NCBI RefSeq assembly: GCF_004378855.1 | Contig: NZ_RYYL01000003.1 | Coordinates: 1-64,000 of the forward strand | Length of the DNA stretch: 64,000 nt | Source of the DNA: Campylobacter sp. US33a | GTDB taxonomy: Bacteria > Campylobacterota > Campylobacteria > Campylobacterales > Campylobacteraceae | Reading direction: 5' to 3' | Shown: positions 47,657 to 58,586 of the stretch, one piece after another | Layout of the letters: each line of letters opens with the position of its first letter | Numbering within the stretch: position 1 is the stretch's first letter | Notes under the pieces: model-generated | The model's input: only the letters and a program-made list of their open reading frames with translations | Databases searched by the model: none | What the model was told of the DNA's origin: nothing | Position numbers and translations under genes: made by a program

Positions 47657-48599
47657 TTACTTCCTTTTCAAAAAGTCTTTTAATCTCATCTAAATAGTCT
47701 TTTATCCCTTCTTCAAGGCTAAATTTTGGTCTATAAGCAAAATTTTCATCAAGCTTGGCTTCTGTATGAAACTGATAAGCTTTCACATAAGGATTTGGAA
47801 TGTACTCACAAGGCAAATTCGTGCCAAGCTCACTTTGTAAAATATCGACTATATCTTGAAAAGTTCTTGCTTTCCCACTTCCTACATTATAAACCCCACA
47901 TTTTGCATCAAGTGCTGCTAAATTTGCACTTATAACATCTTTAATATAAGTAAAATCTCTAAAAATTTTATCACTTCCTTTAAATAAACGAGGTTTATGT
48001 CCAGCTAAAATTTGATGTGCAAATTGCACTACCATAGAAGCGGTTTTATTTTTATAAAATTCACCTTTTCCATAAACATTAAAATATCTAAGCCCTACTA
48101 TATGAGCTTTATCATAGTATTTTTTTGCCATTTTATCCATCATAAATTTTGAAAAAGCATAGGGATTTTTAGGCTCTTCAAAGCCTACGCGTTGAGGACT
48201 TGGCATATCACCATAAACCGAAGCAGAACTTGCATAAACAAGCTTCGCATTAAGCTCGATGCTAAGTTTTATAAAATCTTCAAAAGTATTTAAGTTTGTA
48301 TCTAAAACTTTAAATTGATTATAAGCCGTTGTATCTGAAATTGCAGCCTCATGAAAAATAATGTCTGGTTTAAAATCTCTAATTTTTTTAAAAGTTTTTT
48401 CATCTTTAATATCACCCACAAAAAGACTTCCATCAAATTCAAGTAAATTTTTAAAATGCCCAAAACTTTCCAAATTCCCATTTTCTAAAAGCTCACCACT
48501 TCTCATTTTATCTATAATTAAAATTTCATTTTCTTTTTGCAAGTTTAAGGCAAGTTGCGAACCAATAAACCCTGCTCCACCGGTAATTACTATCTTCAT
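47649..48599 (-). CDS. hldD: ADP-L-glycero-D-manno-heptose 6-epimerase
   Basis: HldD epimerises ADP-D,D-heptose to the L,D form used by heptosyltransferases. The 316-aa SDR protein has the NADP fold [10 protein letters not shown] near residue 4, the catalytic S-S-A-S-V-Y-G (near 125) and Y-A-F-S-K (Tyr/Lys near 147), plus R-Y-F-N-V-Y-G near 170. It overlaps hldE by 8 nt and gmhB by 4 nt. Confidence 0.96.
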   Translation of the reverse strand: MKIVITGGAGFIGSQLALNLQKENEILIIDKMRSGELLENGNLESFGHFKNLLEFDGSLFVGDIKDEKTFKKIRDFKPDIIFHEAAISDTTAYNQFKVLDTNLNTFEDFIKLSIELNAKLVYASSASVYGDMPSPQRVGFEEPKNPYAFSKFMMDKMAKKYYDKAHIVGLRYFNVYGKGEFYKNKTASMVVQFAHQILAGHKPRLFKGSDKIFRDFTYIKDVISANLAALDAKCGVYNVGSGKARTFQDIVDILQSELGTNLPCEYIPNPYVKAYQFHTEAKLDENFAYRPKFSLEEGIKDYLDEIKRLFEKEVNA

Positions 48600-49117
48600 T
48601 TATTTTCCTTATTTTTGAAAAAATCTAAAATTTCTTTTAAATTTTTAAATTGTTTGAAAAAATTCCCTTCTTTTTTTTCACTATTTACTAAGACTAAAGT
48701 ACCAATTTTTGCATTTAATCCTGCCTGCATATCGCTTAAATTATCACCTATAAAAATAGAATTTTCTAAATCCAAATCAAATTCACTCTTTGCTTTTAAA
48801 AGCATCCCAGCCTTTGGTTTTCGGCACTGGCAATTTTCTAAATGCGGACAATGATAAATCTTTTCAATTTTTATATTCTCTTTGGCAAATTCATCAAGCA
48901 TAAATTCACAAAGCTTAAAAAAATCATCCTCTGTATAATATCCTCTTGCTATGCCTGATTGATTTGTTGCTACAAAAAGCAAATAATTTTTTTGCAAAAA
49001 ATACCTACAAAGCTCAAAAATTCCACCACAAAATTCAAAATCTTCAATTTTATAGACATATTTTTTATCAATATTTATAACGCCATCTCTGTCTAAAAAT
49101 AATGCTTTTCTTTTCAT
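48596..49117 (-). CDS. gmhB: D-glycero-D-manno-heptose 1,7-bisphosphate phosphatase
   Basis: GmhB removes the C7 phosphate of heptose bisphosphate. The HAD protein has A-L-F-L-D-R-D-G-V-I-N near its start, T-N-Q-S-G near 52, a zinc loop C-P-H-x(5)-C-x-C near 90, and I-G-D-N-L-S-D near 125. I start at 49117 (173 codons incl. start, ending at 48596) because family proteins begin right at the catalytic DxD strand; the frame to 49159 adds hydrophobic residues and spans the promoter. TATAAT only 7 nt before this ATG suggests a leaderless message. Confidence 0.88.
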   Translation of the reverse strand: MKRKALFLDRDGVINIDKKYVYKIEDFEFCGGIFELCRYFLQKNYLLFVATNQSGIARGYYTEDDFFKLCEFMLDEFAKENIKIEKIYHCPHLENCQCRKPKAGMLLKAKSEFDLDLENSIFIGDNLSDMQAGLNAKIGTLVLVNSEKKEGNFFKQFKNLKEILDFFKNKENK

Positions 49118-49124
49118 GTAGAGT

Positions 49125-49130
49125 ATTATA
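49125..49130 (-). promoter_or_regulatory. -10 box of the heptose operon
   Basis: TATAAT on the minus strand with only ACTCTAC between it and the gmhB ATG at 49117. The start site would fall at or next to the start codon. Confidence 0.45.
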
Positions 49131-49198
49131 ATTAAATATAAGTTGAATTTCAATAACAAAATAATAATTTTATTTATACAAAAATTACAAAATTAATA

Positions 49199-49204
49199 TA
49201 TAAT
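49199..49204 (+). promoter_or_regulatory. -10 box of the cytochrome c gene
   Basis: TATAAT 33 nt before the ATG at 49238, with AAAAAAGGAG as ribosome site shortly upstream of the start. Confidence 0.5.
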
Positions 49205-49237
49205 ACCAAGCATTGATTTTAAAAAAGGAGCAAATAA

Positions 49238-49537
49238 ATGAAAAAACTACTTGTAGTTTCAGCATTGGCATGTTTAGGAGTTTCAGCGTATGCTGCGGAT
49301 GGTGCAACACTTTTTAAAAAATGTGCAGTTTGCCATGGTGCAAAAGCAGATAAAGTTTATTTAAATAAAGTTCCTGCACTAAAAACTCTAACTATGCAAG
49401 AAAGACTTCAATATATGAAAGAATATTCAGAAGGCAAAAGAAATGCTTATGGACAAGGTGCGATCATGAAAATCAATCTTAAAGGCTTAACTGAAGAAGA
49501 TTTCAAAGCTATCGAAGCTTATATTGAATCTTTATAA
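49238..49537 (+). CDS. Periplasmic monohaem cytochrome c
   Basis: The 99-aa precursor has a Sec signal peptide (cleavage after A-Y-A, about residue 19) and one haem site C-A-V-C-H near 33; the distal methionine is probably in the G-A-I-M-K-I segment near 82. Small c553-type cytochromes like this carry electrons from the bc1 complex to cbb3 oxidase. Its neighbours ccoS and ccoI, which serve cbb3 oxidase assembly, fit that role. A tight terminator follows. Confidence 0.93.
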   Translation: MKKLLVVSALACLGVSAYAADGATLFKKCAVCHGAKADKVYLNKVPALKTLTMQERLQYMKEYSEGKRNAYGQGAIMKINLKGLTEEDFKAIEAYIESL

Positions 49538-49541
49538 TTTT

Positions 49542-49570
49542 AAGGCTTTCTAAGAAAGCCTTTTCTTTCT
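49542..49570. terminator. Terminator after the cytochrome c gene
   Basis: AAGGCTTTC (49542-49550), loop TAA, GAAAGCCTT (49554-49562), then T-rich sequence. It overlaps the last codons of the convergent ccoS gene. Confidence 0.7.
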
Positions 49571-49756
49571 TAAACTCTCTTTTTTACGCTTTTCTAGCAT
49601 TATCGCATCATTTAAAGCTTCTTCGCTATCATTAAGCGTTGTAAATTTATAATCATCATCAAATTGCTTATTTTTAATACCCCAAAGCAAAGTAATTAAA
49701 ATAATAAAAAAAACAAAAATCGAAACCCCTATCATCATCATTAAAACACCACTCAT
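49550..49756 (-). CDS. ccoS: cbb3 oxidase maturation protein CcoS
   Basis: CcoS is a small inner-membrane protein needed to insert cofactors into cbb3-type cytochrome oxidase. The 68-aa protein has one helix (about 4-27), then W-G-I-K-N-K-Q-F-D-D, the typical C(A/G)-x-x-x-x-Q-F-D-D region, and a basic tail. Its start overlaps the ccoI stop by 4 nt, the usual ccoI-ccoS pairing. Confidence 0.87.
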   Translation of the reverse strand: MSGVLMMMIGVSIFVFFIILITLLWGIKNKQFDDDYKFTTLNDSEEALNDAIMLEKRKKESLRKKRLS

Positions 49757-52104
49757 TTATTAATCCTTAAAGCATTTAAAATCACTATTATACTACTAAA
49801 AGACATAGAAAGTGCCGCTATTAGAGGATTTATAAGTCCAAAAAAAGCCAAAGGAATGGTAAGTGCATTATAAAATAAAGAAAAAATCAAATTCTCTTTG
49901 ATAATTCTAAAAGTTTTTTTGGATAATCTCACGCTTTCTTGCAAAGCCTTTAAGTTATTATCAAGTAAAAGTATATCACTGCTTTCAATGGCCAAATCAC
50001 TACCCTCTTTCAAGCTTGCCGATACAGCAGCAAATTTCAAAGCTAAAGCATCATTTACCCCGTCTCCCACAAACAAAACCTTATGATTTAAACTTAATTT
50101 TTCCACTTCTTGCATTTTAGTTTCTGGTAAACAATTTGCCTTGTAATTTTGAATTTTTAACTCATCTGCAACTTTTTTTACTGCATATTCATTATCCCCG
50201 CTTAAAATCATAAGATTGATTTTTTTATGATTTAAATATTCTATAGTTTCCTTCGCACCTTCTCTTAATATAGCCTTAAATTCAAATAAAGCAAGAATTT
50301 TTTTATTTTTAGCAAAATAAAAATGAGAATTCAATAATTCCTCACATTCTATGCCATTTTCTTTCATAAATTTTAAATTTCCACCCAAAAATTCCTCATT
50401 TTCACAATTTGCACTCAAGCCCTTAGCTTGGATATTTTTAATATTTTTAAAATCCATTTTTTTATCTTTAATTTTTTCTTGTTCCAAATAACACATCACA
50501 CTATGGCAAATAGGATGTTTAGAAAGTCTCACAAAAGCCAATAATTCTTTCTTATCTAAATTCTCATCTAAAATAATTTTTGAAATTTCAAACTGACTTT
50601 TTGTTAAAACACCTGTTTTGTCAAATACTACCATATCGCATTTTGAAAGATCTTCAATCACACTAGCACTTTTAAATAAAACTTTAAATTTCAAAGCTTT
50701 AAACAAGGCAATAAGATTACAAACTGGAGTTGCCAAAGCTAAGGCGCAAGGACAAGCAATGATTAAAACCGCAATGGCATTAATAAGTGCATTTTCAAAA
50801 CCAACTTTTTGATAAAAAAACCAAAATAAAAAACAAATTAAAGACAAAGTCAAAATAGTCCGTGAAAAATAAGCACTGATAGAATTTACAAGACTTTCGA
50901 TCTTAGCTTTTTTAGAGCTTGCTAACTCAAGCAGAGAAATGATTTTATTAAGCTTAGAATCTTCATAAGTTTTTTTGGCAACATATTTTATCATTCCATC
51001 AAGCAAGATACTAGCAGATACCACCTCATCGCCTCGTTTGATAAGCACTGGCTCACTTTCTCCGCTCAAACTTGACTTATCAAAACTTGCTTCTCCCTCA
51101 ATACAGCTTCCATCGATTAAAATTTTATCTCCAGTTTTAACCTCGATGATATCACCTATCATCACTTCTTGAGGTTTTTTAGAAATAAATTTTACCCCAT
51201 CAAAAACCAAAACTTCCCCACCTAAAAAATCATTCAAGCCATCAATCGTATCGCTTGCGCGTTTTTTGGTTAAAATCTCAAGATATTTTCCTACAAATAC
51301 AAAGCAAATAATCATTGTAACAGAGTCAAAATACACCTCAGAAAGCCTTGAAAACATTGCCCAAATAGAGTAAATATAAGCTAAAGTTGCGCCAGAAATC
51401 ACCAAGGTATCCATATTAAGTTGTTTATTTTTAATTGCATAATACGCACTACGATAAAAACTTGATCCTGTATAAAAAAGTACCGGAGAACAAAGTATAA
51501 ATTCAGCAAAATTTAAAATATCCTTAATATCCCTATCCATACCGCTAAAAAATCCCGCATATTTAGCCACTGCTATCCACATGATATTCATCACGCAAGC
51601 TATAGCAACAATGAGTTTGGAATAAAATTCTCTCTTTAAAGCATTACTTTTTTTGTCATTTTTCAAAGGATCAAAAGCACTTGCATCATAGCCTATGCTT
51701 TGGATTAAATGAATGATTTTTTCTAAATTAATCTTATCTTTATCAAAAACAATGCGGGCTTTATGAGTAAGTAAGTTAATATCCACTTCCATAATCCCAG
51801 CTTCTTTTATAAGAATTTTCTCATTAAGCCATACGCAAGCAGAACAGTGAATTTTGTGTATCATTAAATAAATTTCACAAAAACCTTCCAAATTTGTTTT
51901 GATAAATTCATTGTAATTTTTTTCCTCTGAAGTAAAATTTACCGGAGTTAAAGTTTGTTTTCCAAGTTTTTCATAAAACTCATCTAAACCTTTCTCATTT
52001 AAAATTTCATAAACACTTTCGCAACCCTTACAACAAAAAAAATTACCGTTTTTTTCAAATAATTCTTCTTTTTTAAAATCTAATTTACAATGAGAGCACT
52101 TCAT
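49753..52104 (-). CDS. ccoI: Copper-transporting P1B-type ATPase, CcoI/FixI type
   Basis: CcoI exports copper for the CuB site of cbb3 oxidase. The 783-aa protein has an N-terminal cysteine cluster (C-S-H-C near residue 3, C-C-K-G-C near 25), a heavy-metal domain motif H-C-S-A-C near 88, the intramembrane C-P-C (A-C-P-C-A-L-A near 450), the phosphorylation site D-K-T-G near 497 (followed by V rather than T), and G-D-G-V-N-D-A near 690. Coupling to ccoS favours CcoI over a copper-detoxifying CopA. TATAAT lies at 52137-52142 on the minus strand. Confidence 0.9.
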   Translation of the reverse strand: MKCSHCKLDFKKEELFEKNGNFFCCKGCESVYEILNEKGLDEFYEKLGKQTLTPVNFTSEEKNYNEFIKTNLEGFCEIYLMIHKIHCSACVWLNEKILIKEAGIMEVDINLLTHKARIVFDKDKINLEKIIHLIQSIGYDASAFDPLKNDKKSNALKREFYSKLIVAIACVMNIMWIAVAKYAGFFSGMDRDIKDILNFAEFILCSPVLFYTGSSFYRSAYYAIKNKQLNMDTLVISGATLAYIYSIWAMFSRLSEVYFDSVTMIICFVFVGKYLEILTKKRASDTIDGLNDFLGGEVLVFDGVKFISKKPQEVMIGDIIEVKTGDKILIDGSCIEGEASFDKSSLSGESEPVLIKRGDEVVSASILLDGMIKYVAKKTYEDSKLNKIISLLELASSKKAKIESLVNSISAYFSRTILTLSLICFLFWFFYQKVGFENALINAIAVLIIACPCALALATPVCNLIALFKALKFKVLFKSASVIEDLSKCDMVVFDKTGVLTKSQFEISKIILDENLDKKELLAFVRLSKHPICHSVMCYLEQEKIKDKKMDFKNIKNIQAKGLSANCENEEFLGGNLKFMKENGIECEELLNSHFYFAKNKKILALFEFKAILREGAKETIEYLNHKKINLMILSGDNEYAVKKVADELKIQNYKANCLPETKMQEVEKLSLNHKVLFVGDGVNDALALKFAAVSASLKEGSDLAIESSDILLLDNNLKALQESVRLSKKTFRIIKENLIFSLFYNALTIPLAFFGLINPLIAALSMSFSSIIVILNALRINK

Positions 52105-52136
52105 TAAAATTTCTTTCTTAAATTATTTTTTTCATA

Positions 52137-52142
52137 ATTATA
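52137..52142 (-). promoter_or_regulatory. -10 box of ccoI-ccoS
   Basis: TATAAT on the minus strand 33 nt before the ccoI start, in the divergent gap with rho. Confidence 0.45.
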
Positions 52143-52149
52143 AGAAAAT

Positions 52150-52179
52150 TTGACAAAAAGAGCTATTTTTTATTAAAAT
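52150..52179 (+). promoter_or_regulatory. Promoter of rho
   Basis: TTGACA (52150-52155), 18-nt spacer, TAAAAT (52174-52179); the rho ATG is at 52222. One of the few clear -35/-10 pairs in the window. Confidence 0.55.
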
Positions 52180-52221
52180 CACATTTTTATTACTGCGTTT
52201 TACTACACAATAAGAGGATTT

Positions 52222-53523
52222 ATGGAAAATACCAAAGAAAAAAAACATCAAAGAACCCACATTCCAGTGGAAGGCTATAAAATAGAAGAATTAAAATTGC
52301 TTGATTTAGAAGGCTTAGTTAATATTGCAAATGAGTGCGAGATCGAAAATCCACGCGAATTTCGTCGTCAAGAATTAATTTTTGAAATTTTAAAAGCACA
52401 AACCAAAAAAGGTGGTTTTATTTTATTTACAGGAATTTTAGAAATTTCTCCTGAAGGCTATGGCTTTTTAAGAGGAATGGACTCAAATTTAAGCGACAGT
52501 GTAAATGATGCTTATGTCTCAAACTCACAAATTCGCAAATTCGCACTGCGTGTAGGTGATATAGTTACAGGACAAGTTAGAGAACCAAAAGATCAAGAAA
52601 AATACTACGCTCTTTTAAAAATCGAAGCGATTAATTATTTACCTTTGCAAGAAGCTAGAGAAAGACCTTTATTTGATAATCTTACCCCAATTTTTCCAAC
52701 CGAAAAAATAAAACTTGAATATGAGTCTACCAAGCTCACAGGAAGAATGCTCGATCTTTTCGCGCCTATAGGCAAGGGTCAAAGAGGACTTATCGTTGCG
52801 CCTCCTAGAACGGGTAAAACAGAACTAATGAAAGAACTAGCAGCTGCGATTGCTAAAAATCATCCTGAAATGCATTTAATTGTCTTGCTTGTCGATGAAA
52901 GACCCGAAGAGGTTACCGATATGCAAAGATGTGTAAAAGGAGAGGTTTTTAGCTCCACTTTTGATCTTCCTGCTTACAACCATGTGCGCGTGGCTGAGCT
53001 TGTTGTGGAAAAAGCTAAAAGAATGGTAGAAACTGGCAAAGATGTAATTATCTTGCTTGATAGTATAACAAGACTCGCAAGAGCTTATAATACTGCCACT
53101 CCAAGTAGCGGAAAAGTTTTAAGTGGTGGGGTTGATGCAAACGCATTGCATAAGCCTAAACGCTTTTTTGGCGCTGCAAGAAATATAGAAAAAGGTGGAT
53201 CTTTAACCATCATTGCAACCGCACTAATTGAAACAGGTTCAAGAATGGATGAAGTGATTTTTGAAGAATTTAAAGGCACAGGAAATAGTGAAATTGTGCT
53301 TGATAGAAGTATTTCTGATAGGAGAATTTATCCTGCAATTAATATTATTAGATCGGGCACAAGAAAAGAAGAATTACTTCAAGGACCACAAAATTTACAA
53401 AAAATTTGGGCAATTCGCTCTGCAATCTCTCAAATGGATGATATTGAAGCACTTAAATTTTTATACTCTAAAATGCTTAAAACTAAAAACAATGACGAAT
53501 TATTATCCATTATGAATGACTGA
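52222..53523 (+). CDS. rho: Transcription termination factor Rho
   Basis: Rho is the hexameric RNA helicase that ends untranslated transcripts. The 433-aa protein has the N-terminal Rho domain, the RNA-binding cold-shock fold with G-Y-G-F-L-R near residue 82, Walker [10 protein letters not shown] near 194, V-D-E-R-P-E-E-V-T near 225, and the R-loop/Q-loop G-G-V-D-A-N-A-L near 300. It is followed after 2 nt by dnaX. Confidence 0.97.
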   Translation: MENTKEKKHQRTHIPVEGYKIEELKLLDLEGLVNIANECEIENPREFRRQELIFEILKAQTKKGGFILFTGILEISPEGYGFLRGMDSNLSDSVNDAYVSNSQIRKFALRVGDIVTGQVREPKDQEKYYALLKIEAINYLPLQEARERPLFDNLTPIFPTEKIKLEYESTKLTGRMLDLFAPIGKGQRGLIVAPPRTGKTELMKELAAAIAKNHPEMHLIVLLVDERPEEVTDMQRCVKGEVFSSTFDLPAYNHVRVAELVVEKAKRMVETGKDVIILLDSITRLARAYNTATPSSGKVLSGGVDANALHKPKRFFGAARNIEKGGSLTIIATALIETGSRMDEVIFEEFKGTGNSEIVLDRSISDRRIYPAINIIRSGTRKEELLQGPQNLQKIWAIRSAISQMDDIEALKFLYSKMLKTKNNDELLSIMND

Positions 53524-53525
53524 AG

Positions 53526-55082
53526 ATGTTAGAAGCACTAGCTATAAAATATAGACCAAAAAATTTTAATGAACTTGTAGGACAAGACACCATAAGTGCA
53601 AGTTTAAAATATGCACTAAACCACAACCGTTTAGCACATGCTTATCTTTTTTCAGGTTTGCGCGGAAGCGGTAAAACTTCAAGTGCTAGAATTTTTTCTC
53701 GTGCTTTAGTTTGTGATGAAGGGCCAAGCGATACGCCTTGTGGAACTTGCAGGCAATGTCTTGCTGCATTAGAAGGAAAACACATTGATATCATAGAAAT
53801 GGATGCAGCAAGCAACCGTGGCCTTGAAGATATACAAGCTTTAATAGAACAAACCAAATACGCTCCTTCTATGGCAAGATTTAAAATTTTTATTATCGAT
53901 GAAGTGCATATGCTTACTCCGCAAGCTGCCAATGCGCTTTTAAAAACCTTGGAAGAACCACCAAGTTATGTTAAATTTATACTTGCAACCACAGATCCTT
54001 TGAAATTACCCGCAACCGTGCTTTCAAGAACTCAGCATTTCCGCTTTAAGCAAATTTCACAAAATGATATCTTAAAGCACATAGAATGGATTTTAAACAA
54101 AGAACAAGTAAATTATGAACTAGAAGCCTTAAAATTCATTGCAAGAAGTGGGAGTGGCTCTTTAAGAGACACCCTTACTTTACTTGATCAAGCCATCATT
54201 TTTTGTCAAAATGACATAAAAACAAGTAAAGTAACACAATTGCTTGGCTTTTTAGATCCGATAAAAATCAAAGAATTTTATACAGCCATTTTGCAAAAAA
54301 ATAAAGAACTCGTGCTTGAATTTTTAAAAGAATTAGAAGATTATGAGGCTGCAAGTGTTATTGATGAAATGATGTTTTATCTTAAAGAAAGTTTTTTCAA
54401 TCAAGATAATCATTTTTCAACTTTGATTTATGAGAGATTTTTTAGAATTTTATCGCGAGCTAAAACCATGCTTTATACTTGTGATGATAATGGTTTTGTT
54501 TTATGCGTAATGGCTTTTATGATGATGGAAGCAATTCATTTAAAGCAAATTGATGAAGAAATTTCAAAACAAAACACTTTAATACAGCAAAGCCAAAAAA
54601 CAGCGCAAAACAACCATACTCAAATCAATTTAAAATCTCAATCTCAAATACAAAACAAAAATGAATATGAGCAATTATTGGATGCTATTTATGATAGAGA
54701 TTATGATCTAGGACAATGTTTTGCAAAATGTACGCAATTTATCTCTTTTAATGGGCAAAAATTAAGCATCAGTTCTAATGCCAACGATGAAGATAGAGCG
54801 ATACTCAATCGTGGCTTTAAACTCATTCAAGAATTGTTAATCAAGCTTTTTGGAACAAATGCAAAAATTGAAATTCAAAAACAAACCAAAGAAATGCAAA
54901 CTCAAAAAGAGTCAAAAATTCAAATTGATGAGAGTAAATTACAAAGCATTACTCAAGAAAATAAAAATGATATCAATTTCAAACTCGAAAAACTAAAACA
55001 AGAAGCGAGAAAATCTAATCCAGAGGAAGAAGCCAAAAAAGCCCTTGATGAACTTTTTGGGCAACCTAAAATCGAAAACTAA
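53526..55082 (+). CDS. dnaX: DNA polymerase III subunit gamma/tau
   Basis: DnaX is the AAA+ clamp-loader ATPase. The 518-aa protein begins [11 protein letters not shown], has Walker [10 protein letters not shown] near 43, the zinc module with C-D-E-G then C-G-T-C-R-Q-C (65-80), D-E-V-H-M-L-T near 125 and sensor 1 A-T-T-D-P near 154. The C-terminal 150 residues are rich in Gln/Lys/Glu. I see no obvious A-rich slippage site that would make a separate gamma form. It ends convergently on trmA. Confidence 0.94.
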   Translation: MLEALAIKYRPKNFNELVGQDTISASLKYALNHNRLAHAYLFSGLRGSGKTSSARIFSRALVCDEGPSDTPCGTCRQCLAALEGKHIDIIEMDAASNRGLEDIQALIEQTKYAPSMARFKIFIIDEVHMLTPQAANALLKTLEEPPSYVKFILATTDPLKLPATVLSRTQHFRFKQISQNDILKHIEWILNKEQVNYELEALKFIARSGSGSLRDTLTLLDQAIIFCQNDIKTSKVTQLLGFLDPIKIKEFYTAILQKNKELVLEFLKELEDYEAASVIDEMMFYLKESFFNQDNHFSTLIYERFFRILSRAKTMLYTCDDNGFVLCVMAFMMMEAIHLKQIDEEISKQNTLIQQSQKTAQNNHTQINLKSQSQIQNKNEYEQLLDAIYDRDYDLGQCFAKCTQFISFNGQKLSISSNANDEDRAILNRGFKLIQELLIKLFGTNAKIEIQKQTKEMQTQKESKIQIDESKLQSITQENKNDINFKLEKLKQEARKSNPEEEAKKALDELFGQPKIEN

Positions 55083-56128
55083 AGAATTTTGCGAAGTAAA
55101 ATCCCGCATTCTAAATGTGGCGTATTAGCAAATTGATCAAAAAAAGCAAATTTAAGAATTTTGTGCGTTTTTAGCAATTCCTCCAAATTCTGCTTTAGGC
55201 TAATAGGATTGCACGAGATATAAATAATATTCTCATAATTTCGTATAAGTCTTATCACACTTTCGTCCAAACCTGCTCTTGGTGGATCGACTAAAACATG
55301 CGAAAAATGATAATTGTCTAAATGGATATTTTTTAAGCGAAAAAATTTCCTTTCTTTTTTTAAAGCCTTACTCAATTCTTCGCTAGAAAGCCTTATAAAT
55401 TGGATATTTAAGATATGATTTAACTCGCAATTTCTCAATGCAAAATTAATATTACTTTTTGAAATTTCAGTGCCTAAGACTTGATTGAAATGAGTTGCCA
55501 AGGGTAAAGTAAAATTCCCATAACCACAGTATAATTCTAACAAATCTTGTTTTTTGTCATTTTCTATAGCCTTAATGACCCACTCTATCATCTTTTCATT
55601 GATAAAAGTATTTGGCTGTATAAAGCAATCGTTATTAAATTCATACAAAACTTCTTTATCAAAAATTTGCAAATTTTGTCTTACAATTTCTGATTTAAAA
55701 ACAAGTTTTTTACCACGACTTCTAGCGATTAATTTTAAATTCAGCTCTTCGCTTAAATTTTGTAATTGATCTTTAATAAGATCTATATCCTTATGATAAA
55801 GCAAGGTCGTGCTAAAATCATTTTTTGTAGCCAAAAACTCTACTCCAAAGATTTTTTGTTTTAAACTCGCATTAGCATTTAATTTTTCAAGCAACAAAGG
55901 CATAAAATCTTGTATGCACTGCACGGCAATAGGAAAATGCTTAACAATATGCTTTTTCTTAGTATGCGGATCAAACATTGCATAATGTAGTCCATTTTCA
56001 TCATGAAAAAAAGAAAATTCAGCCCTTGTGCGATAATTTTGCAAAGGACCTTTTATACATTCAAAATCACTAAAATAAGCTTGAAATAAATCTTTAGCGT
56101 CTTGAAATTTTTTCTCAGCAAGCATCAA
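55079..56128 (-). CDS. trmA: tRNA (uracil-5-)-methyltransferase TrmA-like
   Basis: The enzyme makes m5U54 in the tRNA T-loop with S-adenosylmethionine. The 349-aa protein has F-I-Q-P-N-T-F-I-N near residue 170, the SAM motif [10 protein letters not shown] near 197, D-P-P-R-A-G-L-D near 285, and the catalytic cysteine in Y-I-S-C-N-P near 309. It lacks the N-terminal TRAM domain and iron-sulfur cysteines of RlmC/RlmD enzymes, in favour of TrmA. It overlaps the antiporter gene by 14 nt. Confidence 0.92.
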   Translation of the reverse strand: MMLAEKKFQDAKDLFQAYFSDFECIKGPLQNYRTRAEFSFFHDENGLHYAMFDPHTKKKHIVKHFPIAVQCIQDFMPLLLEKLNANASLKQKIFGVEFLATKNDFSTTLLYHKDIDLIKDQLQNLSEELNLKLIARSRGKKLVFKSEIVRQNLQIFDKEVLYEFNNDCFIQPNTFINEKMIEWVIKAIENDKKQDLLELYCGYGNFTLPLATHFNQVLGTEISKSNINFALRNCELNHILNIQFIRLSSEELSKALKKERKFFRLKNIHLDNYHFSHVLVDPPRAGLDESVIRLIRNYENIIYISCNPISLKQNLEELLKTHKILKFAFFDQFANTPHLECGILLRKIL

Positions 56129-57830
56129 CTTTTTTACCTATAGCAAAAAGTAAAGTCGCCATCACTAAAACCCCAAATATCAAACTAAGCCAAACATTAA
56201 ATCCAAAAGCAACAGGCAAGTATCCACAAAAAATGCTAATAGCGCAAACACTCAGAGCATAAGGCATTTGAGTGCTTACATGAGCTAGCAAATCACACTT
56301 ACTTCCCATAGATGAAAGTATTGTAGTATCAGAGATTGGCGAGCAATGATCCCCAAATATAGCTCCCGTTAAAACACCTGAAATATTAATAATAATATAG
56401 TGATGCAAATTCATATCATTTAATTCATGATGTACTCCAACTGCAGCGGCTAATGGAATAGTTAAAGGCATTAAAATTCCCATTGTGCCATAGCTAGTTC
56501 CAGTTGAAAAAGAAATGATAGAGGCAAAAATAAAAATTGCCGTTGGAAGCAAATAAATAGGGGTTTTATCAGAAAATAAATCCACTAAATATCTTGAAGT
56601 TCCAAGATCTTTAATCACAGCAGACAAAGACCAAGCACAAAGCAAAATCACAACCGTCATTATCATCGTTCTCCAACCATGAGTCCAAGTTACAATTGCT
56701 TCTTTAAGAGTAAAAATTTTCCTAGCCACTCCCATCATAATAGCCACAATACTTGCCAAAAGCGCTGCTTGAAACAACACCACAGAAGCATCAGCCTTAC
56801 CAAAAGTTTCCCTTAATGCAAAAAACCCCAAAGGATTAGCATCAATTTGCGCTTTTAAAACTACATCATCAATGGCATTATATCCGCTAAAATAAAATCC
56901 TATAAAAGAAAATACAATCAAAATCAACAAAGGAATAATGGCATTTGAAGCTTTTAATTTAATATGTTCTTTAGGCTCTAATAACTTATCTTCTAAATTA
57001 TCAATTTTTTCATGACCTTGTGAAAACAAACCCTCTCTTGCTCTGCGTTCAGCCTTTAACATAGGTCCAAATTCTCTTCCCATATAAATAGTCAGCAAAA
57101 CGAAAACCAACATAAAAAGATTATAGAAACGATAAGGTAAGGTTTGAACGAAGATTTCAAAAGCATTGATTTCATCGTGTTTGATATTTAAATGAGTAAA
57201 AATAGCCGGATCAATCAAATCATATCCGCTTCGAATCAAAGAAATTTCAAGTCCTATCCAAGTAGAAATTATCGCAAGACCAGTAATTGGTGCAGCGGTA
57301 GCATCCATGATAAAAGCCAATTTTTCACGACTAATCTTAAATTTATCAGTCACCGGACGCATAATAGGACCAACAATTAAAGAATTAGCATAATCATCAA
57401 AAAACACAAAGCACCCCATACACCAAGTGGCAAATTGCGAGCTTTTTGCTTGTTTTGCTTTCTTAGCCAACCAAATAGCCACAGCCTTTGTGCCACCTGT
57501 TTTTGTAATGAGTGCTACAACACCGCCTATAGTTAATACTTGCAAAATGATACCAGCATTAGAAGGATTTGCCATTGATGAAACAGCCTTAGAAATCAAT
57601 CCTGTAAAGCCTCCAATAATCGCATGATAGATATTATTATCCACTAATGCGAGCATAAAACTACCAGTAAAAACACCGATAAATAAAGATAAAATCACAT
57701 CTTTTGTAATAAATGCCAAAACGATAGCCACTAAAGGCGGAAGCAAAGTAAAAACACCAAATATTTCAGCATTTGTTTGCGGATCAGCAAATGCAACCAA
57801 AGGTAACAATAAAAAATATAAAATTCTCAA
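56115..57830 (-). CDS. NhaC-type Na+/H+ antiporter family membrane protein
   Basis: The 571-aa protein has an N-terminal signal-like helix and about 11-12 further helices. Family landmarks include [12 protein letters not shown] near residue 147, D-A-T-A-A-P-I near 177, [11 protein letters not shown] near 445, and [15 protein letters not shown] near 510, the signature of the ion transporter group that includes NhaC and amino-acid/proton exchangers. The transported ion is not provable from sequence. It lies between the SDR gene and trmA, same strand. Confidence 0.87.
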   Translation of the reverse strand: MRILYFLLLPLVAFADPQTNAEIFGVFTLLPPLVAIVLAFITKDVILSLFIGVFTGSFMLALVDNNIYHAIIGGFTGLISKAVSSMANPSNAGIILQVLTIGGVVALITKTGGTKAVAIWLAKKAKQAKSSQFATWCMGCFVFFDDYANSLIVGPIMRPVTDKFKISREKLAFIMDATAAPITGLAIISTWIGLEISLIRSGYDLIDPAIFTHLNIKHDEINAFEIFVQTLPYRFYNLFMLVFVLLTIYMGREFGPMLKAERRAREGLFSQGHEKIDNLEDKLLEPKEHIKLKASNAIIPLLILIVFSFIGFYFSGYNAIDDVVLKAQIDANPLGFFALRETFGKADASVVLFQAALLASIVAIMMGVARKIFTLKEAIVTWTHGWRTMIMTVVILLCAWSLSAVIKDLGTSRYLVDLFSDKTPIYLLPTAIFIFASIISFSTGTSYGTMGILMPLTIPLAAAVGVHHELNDMNLHHYIIINISGVLTGAIFGDHCSPISDTTILSSMGSKCDLLAHVSTQMPYALSVCAISIFCGYLPVAFGFNVWLSLIFGVLVMATLLFAIGKKVDAC

Positions 57831-57839
57831 TCACTCTCC

Positions 57840-58586
57840 TTAATTTTTTTCAGTAAAAGTTCCTGCCCAAGTTTGAGTTACGGGCATTAATTCTATCTCA
57901 TTAACATTGACATGCTCAGGTAAATTAATAATAGCTAAAATCACCTGCGCTATATCTTTTGCGCTAATGAATTTAGTGTTTTCATAAACCAAATCCGCCT
58001 TTTGCTTATCCCCCTTAAAGCGCACTTGGCTAAATTCGGTTTTGCAAAGTCCTGGAGCTATATTTGTTACTTTGATATTGCTTCCTCTTAAATCATTCCT
58101 TAAAGCTCTTGAAAACTGACCCACAAAAGCCTTTGTGCCACAATATACATTGCCACCAAAATAAGGCGTATTTCCTGCAATAGATCCAAGATTAAATATA
58201 TAAGCATTTTTTTGCTTTCTTAAAATAGGAATAACCGCTCTAGCCACATATAAAAAACCTTTGATATTTGTATCTACCATAGTTTCTATGTCTTCGAGTT
58301 CCAACTCATCAAATTCATTTAAACCCAAAGCAAGTCCTGCATTATTTAAAAGCAAATCAATATTTTTAAATTCACTTGGTAAATTTTCGAGCAAAGCAAA
58401 AACTCCCTTTTTATCTCTTACATCAAGCTCTGCGATGAAAATTTGATCCTTAAATTCATCTTTTAATTCTTGTAATTTATCTTTACGTCTAGCAATAGCA
58501 ATGATTTTATATCCAAGAGCTGCTAAAGCTCTAGCGCTTTCCTTACCAAAACCAGAACTTGCACCCGTAATAAGTGCTGTTTTCAT
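57840..58586 (-). CDS. SDR-family oxidoreductase (YdfG-like)
   Basis: The 248-aa short-chain dehydrogenase has T-G-A-S-S-G-F-G-K near residue 7, the NADP-selecting A-R-R-K near 33, N-N-A-G-L-A near 87, the catalytic serine in G-S-I-A-G-N near 139 and Y-C-G-T-K-A-F near 152. It is closest in pattern to YdfG (3-hydroxypropionate/serine dehydrogenase), but the substrate is open. It overlaps the ankyrin gene by 4 nt. Confidence 0.9.
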   Translation of the reverse strand: MKTALITGASSGFGKESARALAALGYKIIAIARRKDKLQELKDEFKDQIFIAELDVRDKKGVFALLENLPSEFKNIDLLLNNAGLALGLNEFDELELEDIETMVDTNIKGFLYVARAVIPILRKQKNAYIFNLGSIAGNTPYFGGNVYCGTKAFVGQFSRALRNDLRGSNIKVTNIAPGLCKTEFSQVRFKGDKQKADLVYENTKFISAKDIAQVILAIINLPEHVNVNEIELMPVTQTWAGTFTEKN

